Shown here in pieces: positions 18,218 through 26,790 of a stretch of 53,075 nucleotides of DNA. Source of the stretch: CAWBUW01 sp963792075 (GTDB lineage: Bacteria; Chloroflexota; Anaerolineae; Anaerolineales; UBA4823); the NCBI GenBank assembly GCA_963792075.1, contig CAWBUW010000010.1, positions 1 to 53,075 of the forward strand, written 5' to 3'. Every line of letters begins with the position of its first letter. The stretch's first letter is position 1. The translations under genes and the position numbers were made by a program. A model generated the notes under the pieces. It had not been told where the DNA came from and did no database searches. It saw nothing but the letters and a program-made list of their open reading frames with translations.

Positions 18218-18264
18218 TTTTGGGGATATTTGGGTCGGTTTCGCCGACCCAAATATCCCCAAAA
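18218..18264. repeat. Perfect 21-bp inverted repeat (hairpin)
   Basis: The left arm, 18218-18238 (TTTTGGGGATATTTGGGTCG plus G), pairs without mismatch with 18244-18264 around the loop TTTCG. It lies between the LuxR gene and the small-protein gene. There is no T-run on the plus strand, so it is not a standard terminator; a bidirectional terminator, an operator or a mobile-element relic are possible. Confidence 0.8.
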
Positions 18265-18309
18265 TCCCTTATTTCGAACTCACGGCCGATACAAACAAGG
18301 AGGGCCGAT

Positions 18310-18543
18310 ATGCCGGAATACTACGAGATCAAAATTAGAGGTCATCTGGATCCACACTGGTCGGATTGGTTTGCAGGCTTGAATTTGACGCACCTTGAAG
18401 GTGATGAGACCCTGCTATCCGGCTCGCTGCCCGACCAGGCTGCCCTCCACGGCCTGCTTGAGCGCATCCGCGATCTCAATCTGACCCTGATCTCAGTAAA
18501 CCGCGGCGATCTACCCACCCAGGATTCCGATAAGGCAGAATAA
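18310..18543 (+). CDS. Small conserved protein, unknown function
   Basis: A 77-residue protein starting MPEYYEIKIRGHLDPHWSDW, with an excellent AAGGAGG site 9 bases ahead of the ATG. The frame could begin earlier, at 18220, but that part lies in the hairpin. The sequence has a predicted alpha/beta character, with a repeated pattern LPDQAALHGLLERIRDLNLTL. No signal peptide or membrane segment is seen. I recall similar proteins in Chloroflexota beside MalT-like regulators, but know no function. A remnant of a second copy lies at 19692-19778. Confidence 0.75.
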   Translation: MPEYYEIKIRGHLDPHWSDWFAGLNLTHLEGDETLLSGSLPDQAALHGLLERIRDLNLTLISVNRGDLPTQDSDKAE

Positions 18544-18552
18544 GAAAAAAAC

Positions 18553-19713
18553 ATGAAAATTCTACTAACTGGTTCAAAAGAAATGGCCAGTGTCGCGCCC
18601 ACTCGTGGTGGATGGGTACGCGATTGGCAGCGCTGGGCGCCCTACGCGACAGTGGCATGGTCACTAATCTACGCCGCGCTGGGGATCTACTGGGCGGTGA
18701 GCGGGCGCGGGTTCCCTTACCCCCCCGCAACCGTGTCCGACATGATGGGGTCGCTGCTTGGACGGTTCGGGCCGGGCGTGGCCTGGATCGCCGTGATGCT
18801 GGCAGGGATTCCTGCAGCGGCGGTGGGAGCGGCGATGCTGCGTGATGTGCGCAGCAGAGCGCTCCGGCCTCTCCTCATAACTGCCGGAGTGCTGCTCGCC
18901 GGGGTCCTGCTGCTGCTCATGACCGGCCTCGACCTGCTGGTCAAGTTCGGTTATATCCCCTATGCCGTCTTCGGCCTCTTCACTGGCTCCGAGATCAGCC
19001 AGAGCATGCTGGGGGCTTGGACTCAATGGGCGACGATCCACCAATTGCTGTGTCTCACCGGCGGGTTTCTCTGGCTGGCAGCGACCGTCTGCTATGCCCG
19101 CCGGAGCGTGGGCGCCTGCCTGTATTGCGGCCGCCGGGACAGCCCGGAGGGGTGGCAGGGACCGGACCAGGCTGCGCGCTGGGGCCGGATTGCCGTGTAT
19201 GTGGCGTTTGTAGCGCCAGTCTTCTACGCTCTCACCCGTTACGCCTGGGTGCTGGGGTTCCCACTGGGGATGAGCCAGGAGTACTTGCGCCAAGGCCAGG
19301 AGAATGGGATGTGGACATCGGGACTTTTCCTGGCGACCTTTGGCCTGGTGGGGGCGATGCTCATGCTCGGATTGGTGCAGCGCTGGGGTGAAGTATTCCC
19401 GCGCTGGATGATCGGCCTGGCTGGACACCGGGTTCCCATGGCGCTGGCGGTAGTCCCGGCTTCGCTCGTATCGGTGTTGCTAGTGGTGGGTGGCGCCGGG
19501 ATTTGGTCCACCTTAGACCAGATGGTCGCTAATTTGGTGGCCGCTGGGTTAGATGGTATGGGGATTATCGGGGCAATCATTTTCCAGGTCGGTCCCACCT
19601 TGCTGTTCCCAGTTTGGGGTGTGGCGCTGGCGGTGGCGACGTTGGGCTACTATTTCCGGCTGCGCGGCCCGTGCAGTGCCTGTGGTCGTGGCGCATCCGT
19701 GACCTCAATCTGA
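18553..19713 (+). CDS. Multi-pass membrane protein, unknown function
   Basis: This 386-residue protein has about eight hydrophobic segments, for example AWSLIYAALGIYWAVSG, ITAGVLLAGVLLLLMTG and RIAVYVAFVAPVFYAL. Cysteine pairs (CLYCGRR in the middle, CSACGRG at the end) suggest metal or disulfide sites. The first residues, MKILLTGSKE, do not fit a membrane protein. They closely match the start of the epimerase gene at 21521 (22 of 26 bases identical), so the true start may be MASVAPTRGG at 18583. The last eight codons run out of frame over a remnant of the small-protein gene. The ends of this gene therefore look like recombination products. Confidence 0.7.
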   Translation: MKILLTGSKEMASVAPTRGGWVRDWQRWAPYATVAWSLIYAALGIYWAVSGRGFPYPPATVSDMMGSLLGRFGPGVAWIAVMLAGIPAAAVGAAMLRDVRSRALRPLLITAGVLLAGVLLLLMTGLDLLVKFGYIPYAVFGLFTGSEISQSMLGAWTQWATIHQLLCLTGGFLWLAATVCYARRSVGACLYCGRRDSPEGWQGPDQAARWGRIAVYVAFVAPVFYALTRYAWVLGFPLGMSQEYLRQGQENGMWTSGLFLATFGLVGAMLMLGLVQRWGEVFPRWMIGLAGHRVPMALAVVPASLVSVLLVVGGAGIWSTLDQMVANLVAAGLDGMGIIGAIIFQVGPTLLFPVWGVALAVATLGYYFRLRGPCSACGRGASVTSI

Positions 19714-19778
19714 CCTGGATCTCGGTTACCACAGGCAGTCTACCTGCCCAGGATATCGATCTGGAGGTGAATCCATGA
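19692..19778 (+). pseudogene. 3' remnant of a second small-protein gene
   Basis: Read in another frame, this stretch gives RIRDLNLTWISVTTGSLPAQ, matching RIRDLNLTLISVNRGDLPTQ at the end of the 18310-18543 protein. Its TGA overlaps the MFS start (ATGA). Only about 28 codons remain, fused behind the membrane-protein gene. Confidence 0.7.
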
Positions 19779-21037
19779 ACATGAATGCCCGGAAAACCAT
19801 CATCGGACTATCCGCCTGCATGGCGCTTCAAATGACCAGCTTTGTCATCATCCTACCCCTGTTCGCTCGGCGGTTCAACGAGCTCGGCGCAGGAGTGGAA
19901 GCACTGGGGATCAGCGCCATGGCCTATGCCCTCACCAGCACCCTGGCGGCTCCGTTCATGGGCGCACTGGCCGACCGGTTAGGGCGGAAACCTTTGGTAC
20001 TATTCTCCCTGGCAGCGTATGCAGCAGCTTTCAGCGGATATCTGTTTGCACAGTCTGCAGGCGTTTTTATCCTGCTTAGAGGGGCAGCCGGGGCTTTAAC
20101 CGCAGGACTGATCCCGGCTGTAACCGGATTAGCGGTCGACCTGGCCCCTGAGGACCGCCGGGCGCAGTGGATCAGCTTCATTAACGGCGGGGCATCATTT
20201 GGGTGGATCGCCGGACCCATCGCAGGCGGGATGATCTATGACCGCTGGGGGTACAGCGCTGCGCTTACCGTTTCGATCCTCCTGGCTATCATTACTTTTT
20301 TTGTGGCACTCCTGTTTGTTCCAGATAGCCGCCCTGCGGCTGTACGTCCGTTACCTCGGCCAGAGCACAGCGCATCCAAGAACATCAAGGTTTGGCTGCT
20401 CGATTTACGCAGCACCCTGCCCCACTCCCTTTCCTCCTTTTTCGTCCTGCTGTTCATCTTCTTCGCCGTTTTATTCGCCTGGGCATTTATCGAGCCGCGC
20501 TTCATGTTCTATGCATACAACGATCTTGGCTGGTCTTCTTCAATGCTGGGTCTGATGATGAGCACCTATGGCATTGCCATGATGCTGGGAGAATTCGGGC
20601 TTGGACGATTGAGCGACCGGCTGGGGAGAATACGAATCATCCTCGCAGGTTTGGTGCTCTTTTCGGCCCAATTCATCGGGCTGGCATTTTTCAGAAATTA
20701 CCTCCTGATTGCCGCAGCTTTCATCCTTGCCGGGCTGGGAAACGCCTTATACGACCCTGCCCTAAGCGCTGCTATCCTCGATATTTCTCCAACCGAACAC
20801 CGGGCGCGCATCCTGGGCATCAAGAGCATGGTTGGGTCGTTCGGCAGTATTCTCGGGCCTGCTCTTGTCGCCCTGTTGAATTCATCCGTAGATGCGCGCA
20901 GCCTCTTCCTGATCGCTGTAGGCGTTGTACTGCTAACAACGCTCATTGTGTTGATTGATCAGACCAAAGAGCGACTTCCCAAGGTGGAATCTGGTGCAGA
21001 CGAGGAAACGAGAAAGAAAGCTTCGGCCCTTCTTTAA
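19775..21037 (+). CDS. MFS transporter (DHA1-type drug exporter)
   Basis: A 420-residue protein with about twelve transmembrane segments. GALADRLGRKPLVLFSL is the conserved motif A between helices 2 and 3, repeated in weaker form as GRLSDRLGRIRIILAG in the second half. LRGAAGALTAGLIPAV and GGASFGWIAGPIAGG resemble motifs B and C of drug:H+ antiporters, so it is most likely an exporter. The start ATGAACATGAATGCC has GGAGG 8 bases upstream. Confidence 0.9.
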   Translation: MNMNARKTIIGLSACMALQMTSFVIILPLFARRFNELGAGVEALGISAMAYALTSTLAAPFMGALADRLGRKPLVLFSLAAYAAAFSGYLFAQSAGVFILLRGAAGALTAGLIPAVTGLAVDLAPEDRRAQWISFINGGASFGWIAGPIAGGMIYDRWGYSAALTVSILLAIITFFVALLFVPDSRPAAVRPLPRPEHSASKNIKVWLLDLRSTLPHSLSSFFVLLFIFFAVLFAWAFIEPRFMFYAYNDLGWSSSMLGLMMSTYGIAMMLGEFGLGRLSDRLGRIRIILAGLVLFSAQFIGLAFFRNYLLIAAAFILAGLGNALYDPALSAAILDISPTEHRARILGIKSMVGSFGSILGPALVALLNSSVDARSLFLIAVGVVLLTTLIVLIDQTKERLPKVESGADEETRKKASALL

Positions 21038-21053
21038 CAAAAGGAATTATCAA

Positions 21054-21500
21054 ATGAACACAAGCATCCAGGAATTCATCTCTGGAAAGCGGATCGCGAT
21101 CGTAGGGGCGTCACGGACCAACGACAAATATAAATTCGGCAATATGGCGGGCACGGAATTGAAGCGGCGCGGTTACGAAGTCTATTTTGTACACCCGCAG
21201 GCGGAATTGATCAACGGTGAAACCGTCTACCCGAACCTGAGTGCGCTGCGCGGGCGAGTGGACGGCATCCTGGTCAGTTTACCTGCTGCAAAGAGCGCAG
21301 ATGTGCTGTGCGAAGCGGCCACGCTTGGGATTCGCAATGTATGGATCCAGCAGGGTGGCGAATTTGCGGACTTGATCAAATTGGGTGAAGAGCTTAAGCT
21401 GAACCTGGTGGCGGGCAAGTGCATCTTGATGTACGCTCAACCTGTGCGCAGCTTCCATTCGATCCACCGCTTCATTGTCCGATTGAGTGGTCAGTTATAA
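21054..21500 (+). CDS. CoA-binding domain protein
   Basis: A 148-residue single-domain Rossmann protein (CoA_binding_2 family). IAIVGASRTNDKYKFGNMAG (residues 15-34) is the nucleotide loop. GYEVYFVHPQ, GILVSLPAAKSADVLCEAA and VWIQQGGEF follow in family order, with CILMYAQP near the end. Such proteins bind CoA or acyl-CoA without known catalysis. The start is MNTSIQEF at 21054 with AAAGGAA upstream; the longer frame overlaps the MFS gene and is rejected. Confidence 0.88.
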   Translation: MNTSIQEFISGKRIAIVGASRTNDKYKFGNMAGTELKRRGYEVYFVHPQAELINGETVYPNLSALRGRVDGILVSLPAAKSADVLCEAATLGIRNVWIQQGGEFADLIKLGEELKLNLVAGKCILMYAQPVRSFHSIHRFIVRLSGQL

Positions 21501-21520
21501 AATAGGGATACAGGAGAACC

Positions 21521-22418
21521 ATGAAAATTCTAATCGCTGGTTCAAATGGGTATGGTTGGGTCAGCCGTGACCCGCCACTTGATCGAATGCGGTCATGAAG
21601 TCATTCGTCTGGTCAGGCAGGAGCCTGCCAGCGGGGAAGTGTTTTGGGACCCGGATGCAGGCATGATCGACGCAAAGGGCATCGAAGGCTTCGAAGGTGT
21701 CGTTCACCTGGCAACCATGCCCTGGCCGATGCGCTGGACAGCCAAAGCCAAACAATCGATCCGTGCCAATCGTTTGGCGACCAACCGCCTGCTGGCCGAG
21801 TCGCTGGCTGTATGCGAACACAAACCCCAGGTGCTTATCTGTGCTTCCGGGATGGGGTACTACCCTTCATGTGGTGATACCGTTCTGACCGAGGACAGCC
21901 CCGCTGGAATGAGTTTTATAGCCAGGCTGCAACAGGATGGCGAGGCAGCCACCGTCCCGGCAAGCCAGGCCGGCATCCGGGTGGTGAACTTGCGTATCCC
22001 ACCGGTTCTGGGCGGCTCAGCCTTGCAGCGAGTGGGTTTTCAGGCAGGAAGCGGGCAGCAGTGGATGAGCTGGGTCGGGCGGGACGAGTTAGCTTCCATC
22101 ATTGAATTCGCCTTGAAAACCGAGGCCCTGGGCGGACCAGTCAACGCGGTCAGTCCCAACCCTTTGCGCAACGCTGACTTTGCCACAGCCTCGGCCCAGG
22201 CATTGGGGAAAAAACCAGGAGCATCCATGCCTGCCTTCCTGGTGCGCCTGCTGATGGGTGAGATGGGCGAGGAGTTCATCTTATCCAGCCGGCGCATCCA
22301 ACCTGCCAGACTGCTTGCCGCAGGTTACCAATTTCGATTCCCGGAACTTGGACAGGCATTGCGGCACGAGATGGAAATCATGCGCTCAGGTTTGGCTTCG
22401 CAACCTGCCTGGAAGTAA
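21521..22418 (+). pseudogene. TIGR01777-family NAD(P)-dependent epimerase, frameshift near the start
   Basis: The ATG at 21521 (AGGAGA upstream) encodes MKILIAGSNG, the start of a Rossmann fold, but this frame soon fails. One base later the frame continues MVGSAVTRHLIECGHEVIRL and runs for about 290 residues with VVHLATMPWPMRWTAKAK, LICASGMGYYPSCGDTVLTE and VVNLRIPPVLGG. These are clear features of the SDR-like TIGR01777 family (YfcH/SDR39U1-like). One extra T near 21549 accounts for the break. The C-terminal DUF1731-like part is present (SMPAFLVRLLMGEMGEEF). Function in the family is poorly known. Confidence 0.85.
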
Positions 22419-22450
22419 CAACAAGTTCTCGAAATGGAGAAAATCTAAGT

Positions 22451-22894
22451 ATGTCCCAAACACCTACTGTCCCTCCATACGTCAATTCCGCCATGAAATT
22501 CGTGTTACGCTCGCCCGCGCATGGCATGGTCAGCAAGACCGTCCTGTTGATCACCTTCACAGGGCGCAAGAGCGGCAAAACCTTCACAACCCCGGTCAGC
22601 TACTCTCAAACCGGCGACCAGGTGACCATTTTTACCCACTCCACCTGGTGGAAAAACCTGGGCAGCGATAAGCCGGTCACCTTGCGCATTCGGGGCCGTG
22701 ATCTCCAGGGATTTGCAGAACCGGTCGCCGGAGATCAGCAAGCCATTGCAGCCGGGCTGGCAGCGCATCTGCGCCAGGTACCGAGCGACGCCAGGTATTA
22801 CGGCGTGACCTTCGACGATCAGGGAAACCCGGTGGAAGATGAAGTAAAGAAAGCCGTGCAGACGGTGGTGATGATCCGCTTCCGGCTGTGCTGA
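22451..22894 (+). CDS. Deazaflavin (F420)-dependent nitroreductase-family protein
   Basis: A 147-residue protein of the DDN/DUF385 split-barrel family. LLITFTGRKSGKTFTTPVSY (residues 32-51) is the conserved core strand pair. WWKNLGSDKPVTLRIRGRDL and AEPVAGDQQAIAAGL follow. Family members bind F420 or flavin and reduce quinones or other compounds; the C-terminus here (VVMIRFRLC) is complete. It sits 33 bases after the epimerase gene and 16 before the next gene, so it is probably co-transcribed. Confidence 0.87.
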   Translation: MSQTPTVPPYVNSAMKFVLRSPAHGMVSKTVLLITFTGRKSGKTFTTPVSYSQTGDQVTIFTHSTWWKNLGSDKPVTLRIRGRDLQGFAEPVAGDQQAIAAGLAAHLRQVPSDARYYGVTFDDQGNPVEDEVKKAVQTVVMIRFRLC

Positions 22895-22909
22895 TTTTAA
22901 GGGAAAGCC

Positions 22910-23650
22910 ATGAACACCAGAAATGATTTGACGGTTCCATCAACAGCAGCCGGCCCAAAGACAGACAGCAGGCGCGGCATCGCACGCTGGGCCGGGCAGA
23001 TGGCGGCTGCATTGGTCATCTTTGGCGCGATTTTATTTGTGGCAGCCGGACGGTTGGACTGGGCGGCCGGGTGGGCGTACCTTGGCCTGAATGCCTTCAC
23101 TCAAATCTTGAGTGCGATGGTCCTGGTGCGCCGCCAGGGCGAGATGCTGGCCGAGCGGTCGCGGGTGGGCGCGGGGACCAAAAGCTGGGACCGCTTCCTT
23201 GCGCCAGCCATCGTGATTGTTGGTACCCTGGCAGTGCTGATCACCGCAGGTTTGGATACACGCTTTGGCTGGAGCGAGAGCATAACTGCCGGGCTGTGGA
23301 GCGCTGGATTTAGTATTGCGTTTCTCAGCCAGGTCTTCGTCCTTTGGGCGATGGCATCCAACCCCTTCTTTGCCCTTACCGTGCGCATTCAAGACGATCG
23401 CGGGCAAACAGTGATCAGCAGCGGGCCTTACCGGTGGGTCCGCCATCCCGGGTATGCTGGCTCGGTGATCTACAACCTGGTTATCCCGCTGGCGCTGGGC
23501 TCGTGGTGGACCTTTATCCCCGCGGTGCTTACCGCCTGCCTGATCATCGTCCGCACCGGATTGGAAGACCGCACGCTTCAGACAGAACTGGCCGATTACC
23601 AGAATTACGCGGCTCAAGTCAGGTACCGGTTACTCCCGGGCATCTGGTAA
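22910..23650 (+). CDS. Isoprenylcysteine carboxyl methyltransferase-like membrane protein
   Basis: A 246-residue membrane protein with about five hydrophobic segments. The C-terminal signature GPYRWVRHPGYAGSVIYNL, then the acidic LEDRTLQTELADYQNYAAQV and RYRLLPGIW, is the SAM-binding and active-site region of the ICMT/phospholipid methyltransferase family. The bacterial substrate is usually unknown and is probably lipid-like. AGGGAAAGCC precedes the ATG. Confidence 0.87.
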   Translation: MNTRNDLTVPSTAAGPKTDSRRGIARWAGQMAAALVIFGAILFVAAGRLDWAAGWAYLGLNAFTQILSAMVLVRRQGEMLAERSRVGAGTKSWDRFLAPAIVIVGTLAVLITAGLDTRFGWSESITAGLWSAGFSIAFLSQVFVLWAMASNPFFALTVRIQDDRGQTVISSGPYRWVRHPGYAGSVIYNLVIPLALGSWWTFIPAVLTACLIIVRTGLEDRTLQTELADYQNYAAQVRYRLLPGIW

Positions 23651-23678
23651 GGAAGTCAAATATTAGGAGAGTGTTTCC

Positions 23679-24660
23679 GTGCCTATTTTTTGGATTGGTT
23701 TCATCATTATCTTGATCTTGCTTGCGGGGGCCGCATTTGTAACGGCTCGCTACCTGCGTGATCTCCGCGCCGCCCGCCAGCGCCTGGACAGCATGGGCAG
23801 CCAGGTGATCGAGACGGCCTGCGGGCCGGTCGAGTGCGCCATCGTGGGGGAAGGTTTCCCGGTGCTGATTGTGCACGGCGCCCTGGGTGGCTTCGATCAG
23901 GGTCTATTTCTGGCGCGCAGCGGCGATTTCCGCAATAACCAGATCATTTGTGTCTCGCGCTTCGGCTTCCTGCGTTCCCCTGTGCCGCCTGGCGCGACTC
24001 TCGACACCCAGGCCGATGCCTTTGCTGCCCTGCTGGATGCCCTGGAGATCCGGCAGGCGGCGGTCTTCGCCGTCTCTGCCGGATCCACCTCGGCGATCCG
24101 CTTTGCCGCGCGCCATCCGCAGCGCGTCTCGGCGCTCATTTTGCTTGGGCCCGATGCACCAGGAGAACCTTATATGGCGCTGCCGCCTCGCTTTTTGTCC
24201 AATATTCTGTTCGGGAACGATTTTGTGTACTGGGCGATGATCCATGGTCTCGGTAAGAAGATGCAAACTGCGACCGGCCTGGTGCCCAAGGGATACCATT
24301 CTCACCCCGGAATATGCGGCCCTGGTCAGAAATGTCCAAACAGGCAGCCTGCCCGTCAGCCGGCGGATGGATGGCTGGAATTTTGAAACGTATACCTGCG
24401 AGAAAGAATTCTGGGCGTCCGTGACCCCGGCCAGCCCGTACCCTTTGTCCAAAATCGAAACGCCGGTGCTGGTTATTATGGCGGAGGACGATCCGATTGC
24501 GCTCCCGGCCAATGTGCGCGCCCTGGCGGAGCAAATGCCCAACGCCCGCCTGTACGTTGTGCCGGATGGCGGGCACTTCCTCTTTGGACATGCGGAAGAA
24601 GCCAGGGCTGAGATTGCGCAGTTTCTGCACCGCCACATGGTTGAACAAGCGCAACCATAA
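23679..24660 (+). pseudogene. Alpha/beta hydrolase with N-terminal membrane anchor, frameshifted
   Basis: A GTG start at 23679 (AGGAGA upstream) gives an N-terminal membrane anchor, FWIGFIIILILLAGAAFV. The fold follows with VLIVHGALGG (oxyanion loop) and AVFAVSAGSTSAI carrying the nucleophile serine. After GLVPKG the frame is lost. The other frame resumes DTILTPEYAALVRN and reaches PVLVIMAEDDPIALP (acid) and VVPDGGHFLFGHAEE (His), ending at 24660. A one-base indel near 24285-24300 is required. All three catalytic residues survive across the break, which hints at a sequencing error. Substrate unknown. Confidence 0.82.
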
Positions 24661-24682
24661 ATGGTTTGGGAGACTCTGTGAT

Positions 24683-25966
24683 ATGGCAGAGAATATTACC
24701 CAAAAAGATTCCCAATACGCTTTTGAACTCGTGAAGACGATTTGTACGGTGGTAGGTCCCGGTTCGCCGGGTAGTTCCCAGGAACGGGAACGAGCCGATA
24801 TGATAAGAAAGGAATTGGAATCGCTCTTGGGCGCTGGAAATGTCCTCGATGAGGATTTTGCCGTTGCTCCGGGAGCCTTCTTAAGTCCGCTGCCGTTGAG
24901 CGCTCTATTCACGCTGATAGCCGTCCTGCTGAACATTTCCATTGGGCGCTTCGCGGGAATCTCTCCCTGGGCAACCGCTGTACCTGCCCTGGCGCTTTCT
25001 GCTCCTTCCGTATTCCTGGTACTCTTTGAGTTTTTCCTCTATTTTGAGATCGTTGATCCATTCTTTCCAAAGAAACTGTCCGTAAATGTGATCGGCATGC
25101 TGCGCAAACCTGGTGCTGTAAATGTGAAACGCCTGCTCATTCTGAGTGGCCACCATGATAGCGCTCCGGAAAATACCTGGCTTCGTTTCCTGGGTTATGG
25201 ATTTTTTATCGCCTCAGCAACCTGGTTGATCGGACTCATTGTCATGCTGGCGATGAGCATCATCCAGGTGACGGGCTTGATCACAGGCAACCCTGGTATC
25301 GTTCAAGCCGGAACGCTGGGATGGGTTTTGCTCGCCTATCCGATCGCGCCTTCCATCCTGCTTGCGACATCTACCATGTTCCCCAGCCGGGGAAATAAAA
25401 ACGGGGGGACCGTACCGGGCGCGGTGGACAACCTCTCAGCCAGCGCGCTGGCGGTGGCGATGTGCCGGTTCCTGGTACAAAACCCTGACTATATTCCCGC
25501 TGACACTGAAATCCGCTTCATATCCTTCGGCAGCGAGGAAGCCGGACTGCGGGGATCGCGGCGCTACGTAGAGCGCCACCTGGACGAGCTGAAGCGCCTT
25601 GACGCACGTTTGCTCAATGTCGAGATGGTGGCCTACCCGGAAATTTCCATCCTCACTACCGATGTGAACGGAACCGTAAAAAATTCCCCCGAAATGGTGA
25701 ATAGTGTAATCGCAGCAGCAGAGCGCGCCGGGGTTCCCTACCAGGTGGAGCCTTACCCCCTCGGCGGAGGAGGCAGCGACGCGGGTCCCTTCAGCCAGGC
25801 CGGCCTCAAAGCCACGACATTACTTCCCTTCAAGCATCCACAACAGATGGTGGCTTTCTATCACCAGAGGGGAGATAGCCCTGATAAATTGACCATAGAG
25901 CCGTTGTCAAATGTACTGAAGCTCACTCTCGAGTGGGTACGCAACGGTGGGGAGGATAGCTTATGA
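24683..25966 (+). CDS. M28-family zinc peptidase with transmembrane segments
   Basis: From MAENITQKDS at 24683 (GGGAGA upstream) this is a 427-residue protein. Zinc ligands of the M28 aminopeptidase family appear in order: ILSGHHDSA, GAVDNLSASALAVA, FISFGSEEAGLRGSRRYV, LLNVEMVAY and FYHQRGD. Unusually, two hydrophobic blocks are inserted in the N-terminal half: LSALFTLIAVLLNISI to VFLVLFEFFLYFEIV, and GFFIASATWLIGLIVMLAM. The enzyme is therefore membrane-bound. The longer frame from 24497 overlaps the hydrolase gene and is rejected. Its stop overlaps the next start (ATGA). Confidence 0.87.
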   Translation: MAENITQKDSQYAFELVKTICTVVGPGSPGSSQERERADMIRKELESLLGAGNVLDEDFAVAPGAFLSPLPLSALFTLIAVLLNISIGRFAGISPWATAVPALALSAPSVFLVLFEFFLYFEIVDPFFPKKLSVNVIGMLRKPGAVNVKRLLILSGHHDSAPENTWLRFLGYGFFIASATWLIGLIVMLAMSIIQVTGLITGNPGIVQAGTLGWVLLAYPIAPSILLATSTMFPSRGNKNGGTVPGAVDNLSASALAVAMCRFLVQNPDYIPADTEIRFISFGSEEAGLRGSRRYVERHLDELKRLDARLLNVEMVAYPEISILTTDVNGTVKNSPEMVNSVIAAAERAGVPYQVEPYPLGGGGSDAGPFSQAGLKATTLLPFKHPQQMVAFYHQRGDSPDKLTIEPLSNVLKLTLEWVRNGGEDSL

Positions 25967-26790
25967 CAAAAATGTCGATCCGCGACATTTCCCTGAACGT
26001 GAAAATCATGGGCCATGGATATCCGTTGGCGTTGATGCACGGCGGCCCGGGCTTGGATTACCAAACAATGATACCTTTACAACCCTTAGCAGATCAATTC
26101 ACCCTGATCTTCTATGACCATCGCTGCAACGGGCGCTCTGAAGGGGCGGAAGTCACTTCCATGACGATGGAGAACCTCACCGCGGATGCAGACGCGTTGC
26201 GCCTGGCGCTGGGCTTCGACCAGTGGGCTGTGCTCGGGCACTCCTTTGGCGGTCATGTGGCCCTGGAGTACGCCCTCCGCTATCCGCAAAGCTTATCCCG
26301 CCTGGTATTGATGAACACCGGCGGAGACCAGTGGTGGGTGAACCAAAATGCTCCGGAGCTCCTGGCGAAACGGGGCTACAACCCGAGCGCCGTGCAAGCG
26401 GCTCGCCGTTTTTTTAACGGCCAGATTGCACCCGGCGAGTTCTTCCTCACTGTTATGAAGTTTAACAATGCTTACAACTACCGCAGCAGCCTGGCAGGGA
26501 CCATCAAAGGCATCCTTACCGGTCACATGCCTAAGTTTCGACCCGCAGCCCTTATCTTCGGCTACAGCCAGCTGCTCAAAGGCTGGACGGTAATGAACCG
26601 GCTCAGCGAGATTAAAGTCCCTACCCTGGTCCTGGCGGGTCGCTATGACTTCCTCTTCCCGACCGAGCACCAGGTGGCGCTTGCCGCCGGAATACCCAAT
26701 GCCCGCCTGGAGACTGTCGAGAACGCCGGGCATAACCCGCACATGGAGCAGCCTGCCGCAGTCCAACGGTTGATCAGAGATTTCCTATGA
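25963..26790 (+). CDS. Alpha/beta hydrolase (proline iminopeptidase-like)
   Basis: A 275-residue soluble hydrolase. LALMHGGPGLDY (residues 22-33) is the HGGPG oxyanion motif of the S33 group. GHSFGGHVALEYALRYP has the nucleophile Ser94, GRYDFLFP the acid and NAGHNPHMEQP the His. It is a good candidate for an aminopeptidase acting on N-terminal residues, or for a general esterase. It overlaps both neighbours by four bases (ATGA), forming a coupled peptidase/hydrolase trio with the M28 and beta-lactamase-like genes. Confidence 0.88.
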   Translation: MTKMSIRDISLNVKIMGHGYPLALMHGGPGLDYQTMIPLQPLADQFTLIFYDHRCNGRSEGAEVTSMTMENLTADADALRLALGFDQWAVLGHSFGGHVALEYALRYPQSLSRLVLMNTGGDQWWVNQNAPELLAKRGYNPSAVQAARRFFNGQIAPGEFFLTVMKFNNAYNYRSSLAGTIKGILTGHMPKFRPAALIFGYSQLLKGWTVMNRLSEIKVPTLVLAGRYDFLFPTEHQVALAAGIPNARLETVENAGHNPHMEQPAAVQRLIRDFL

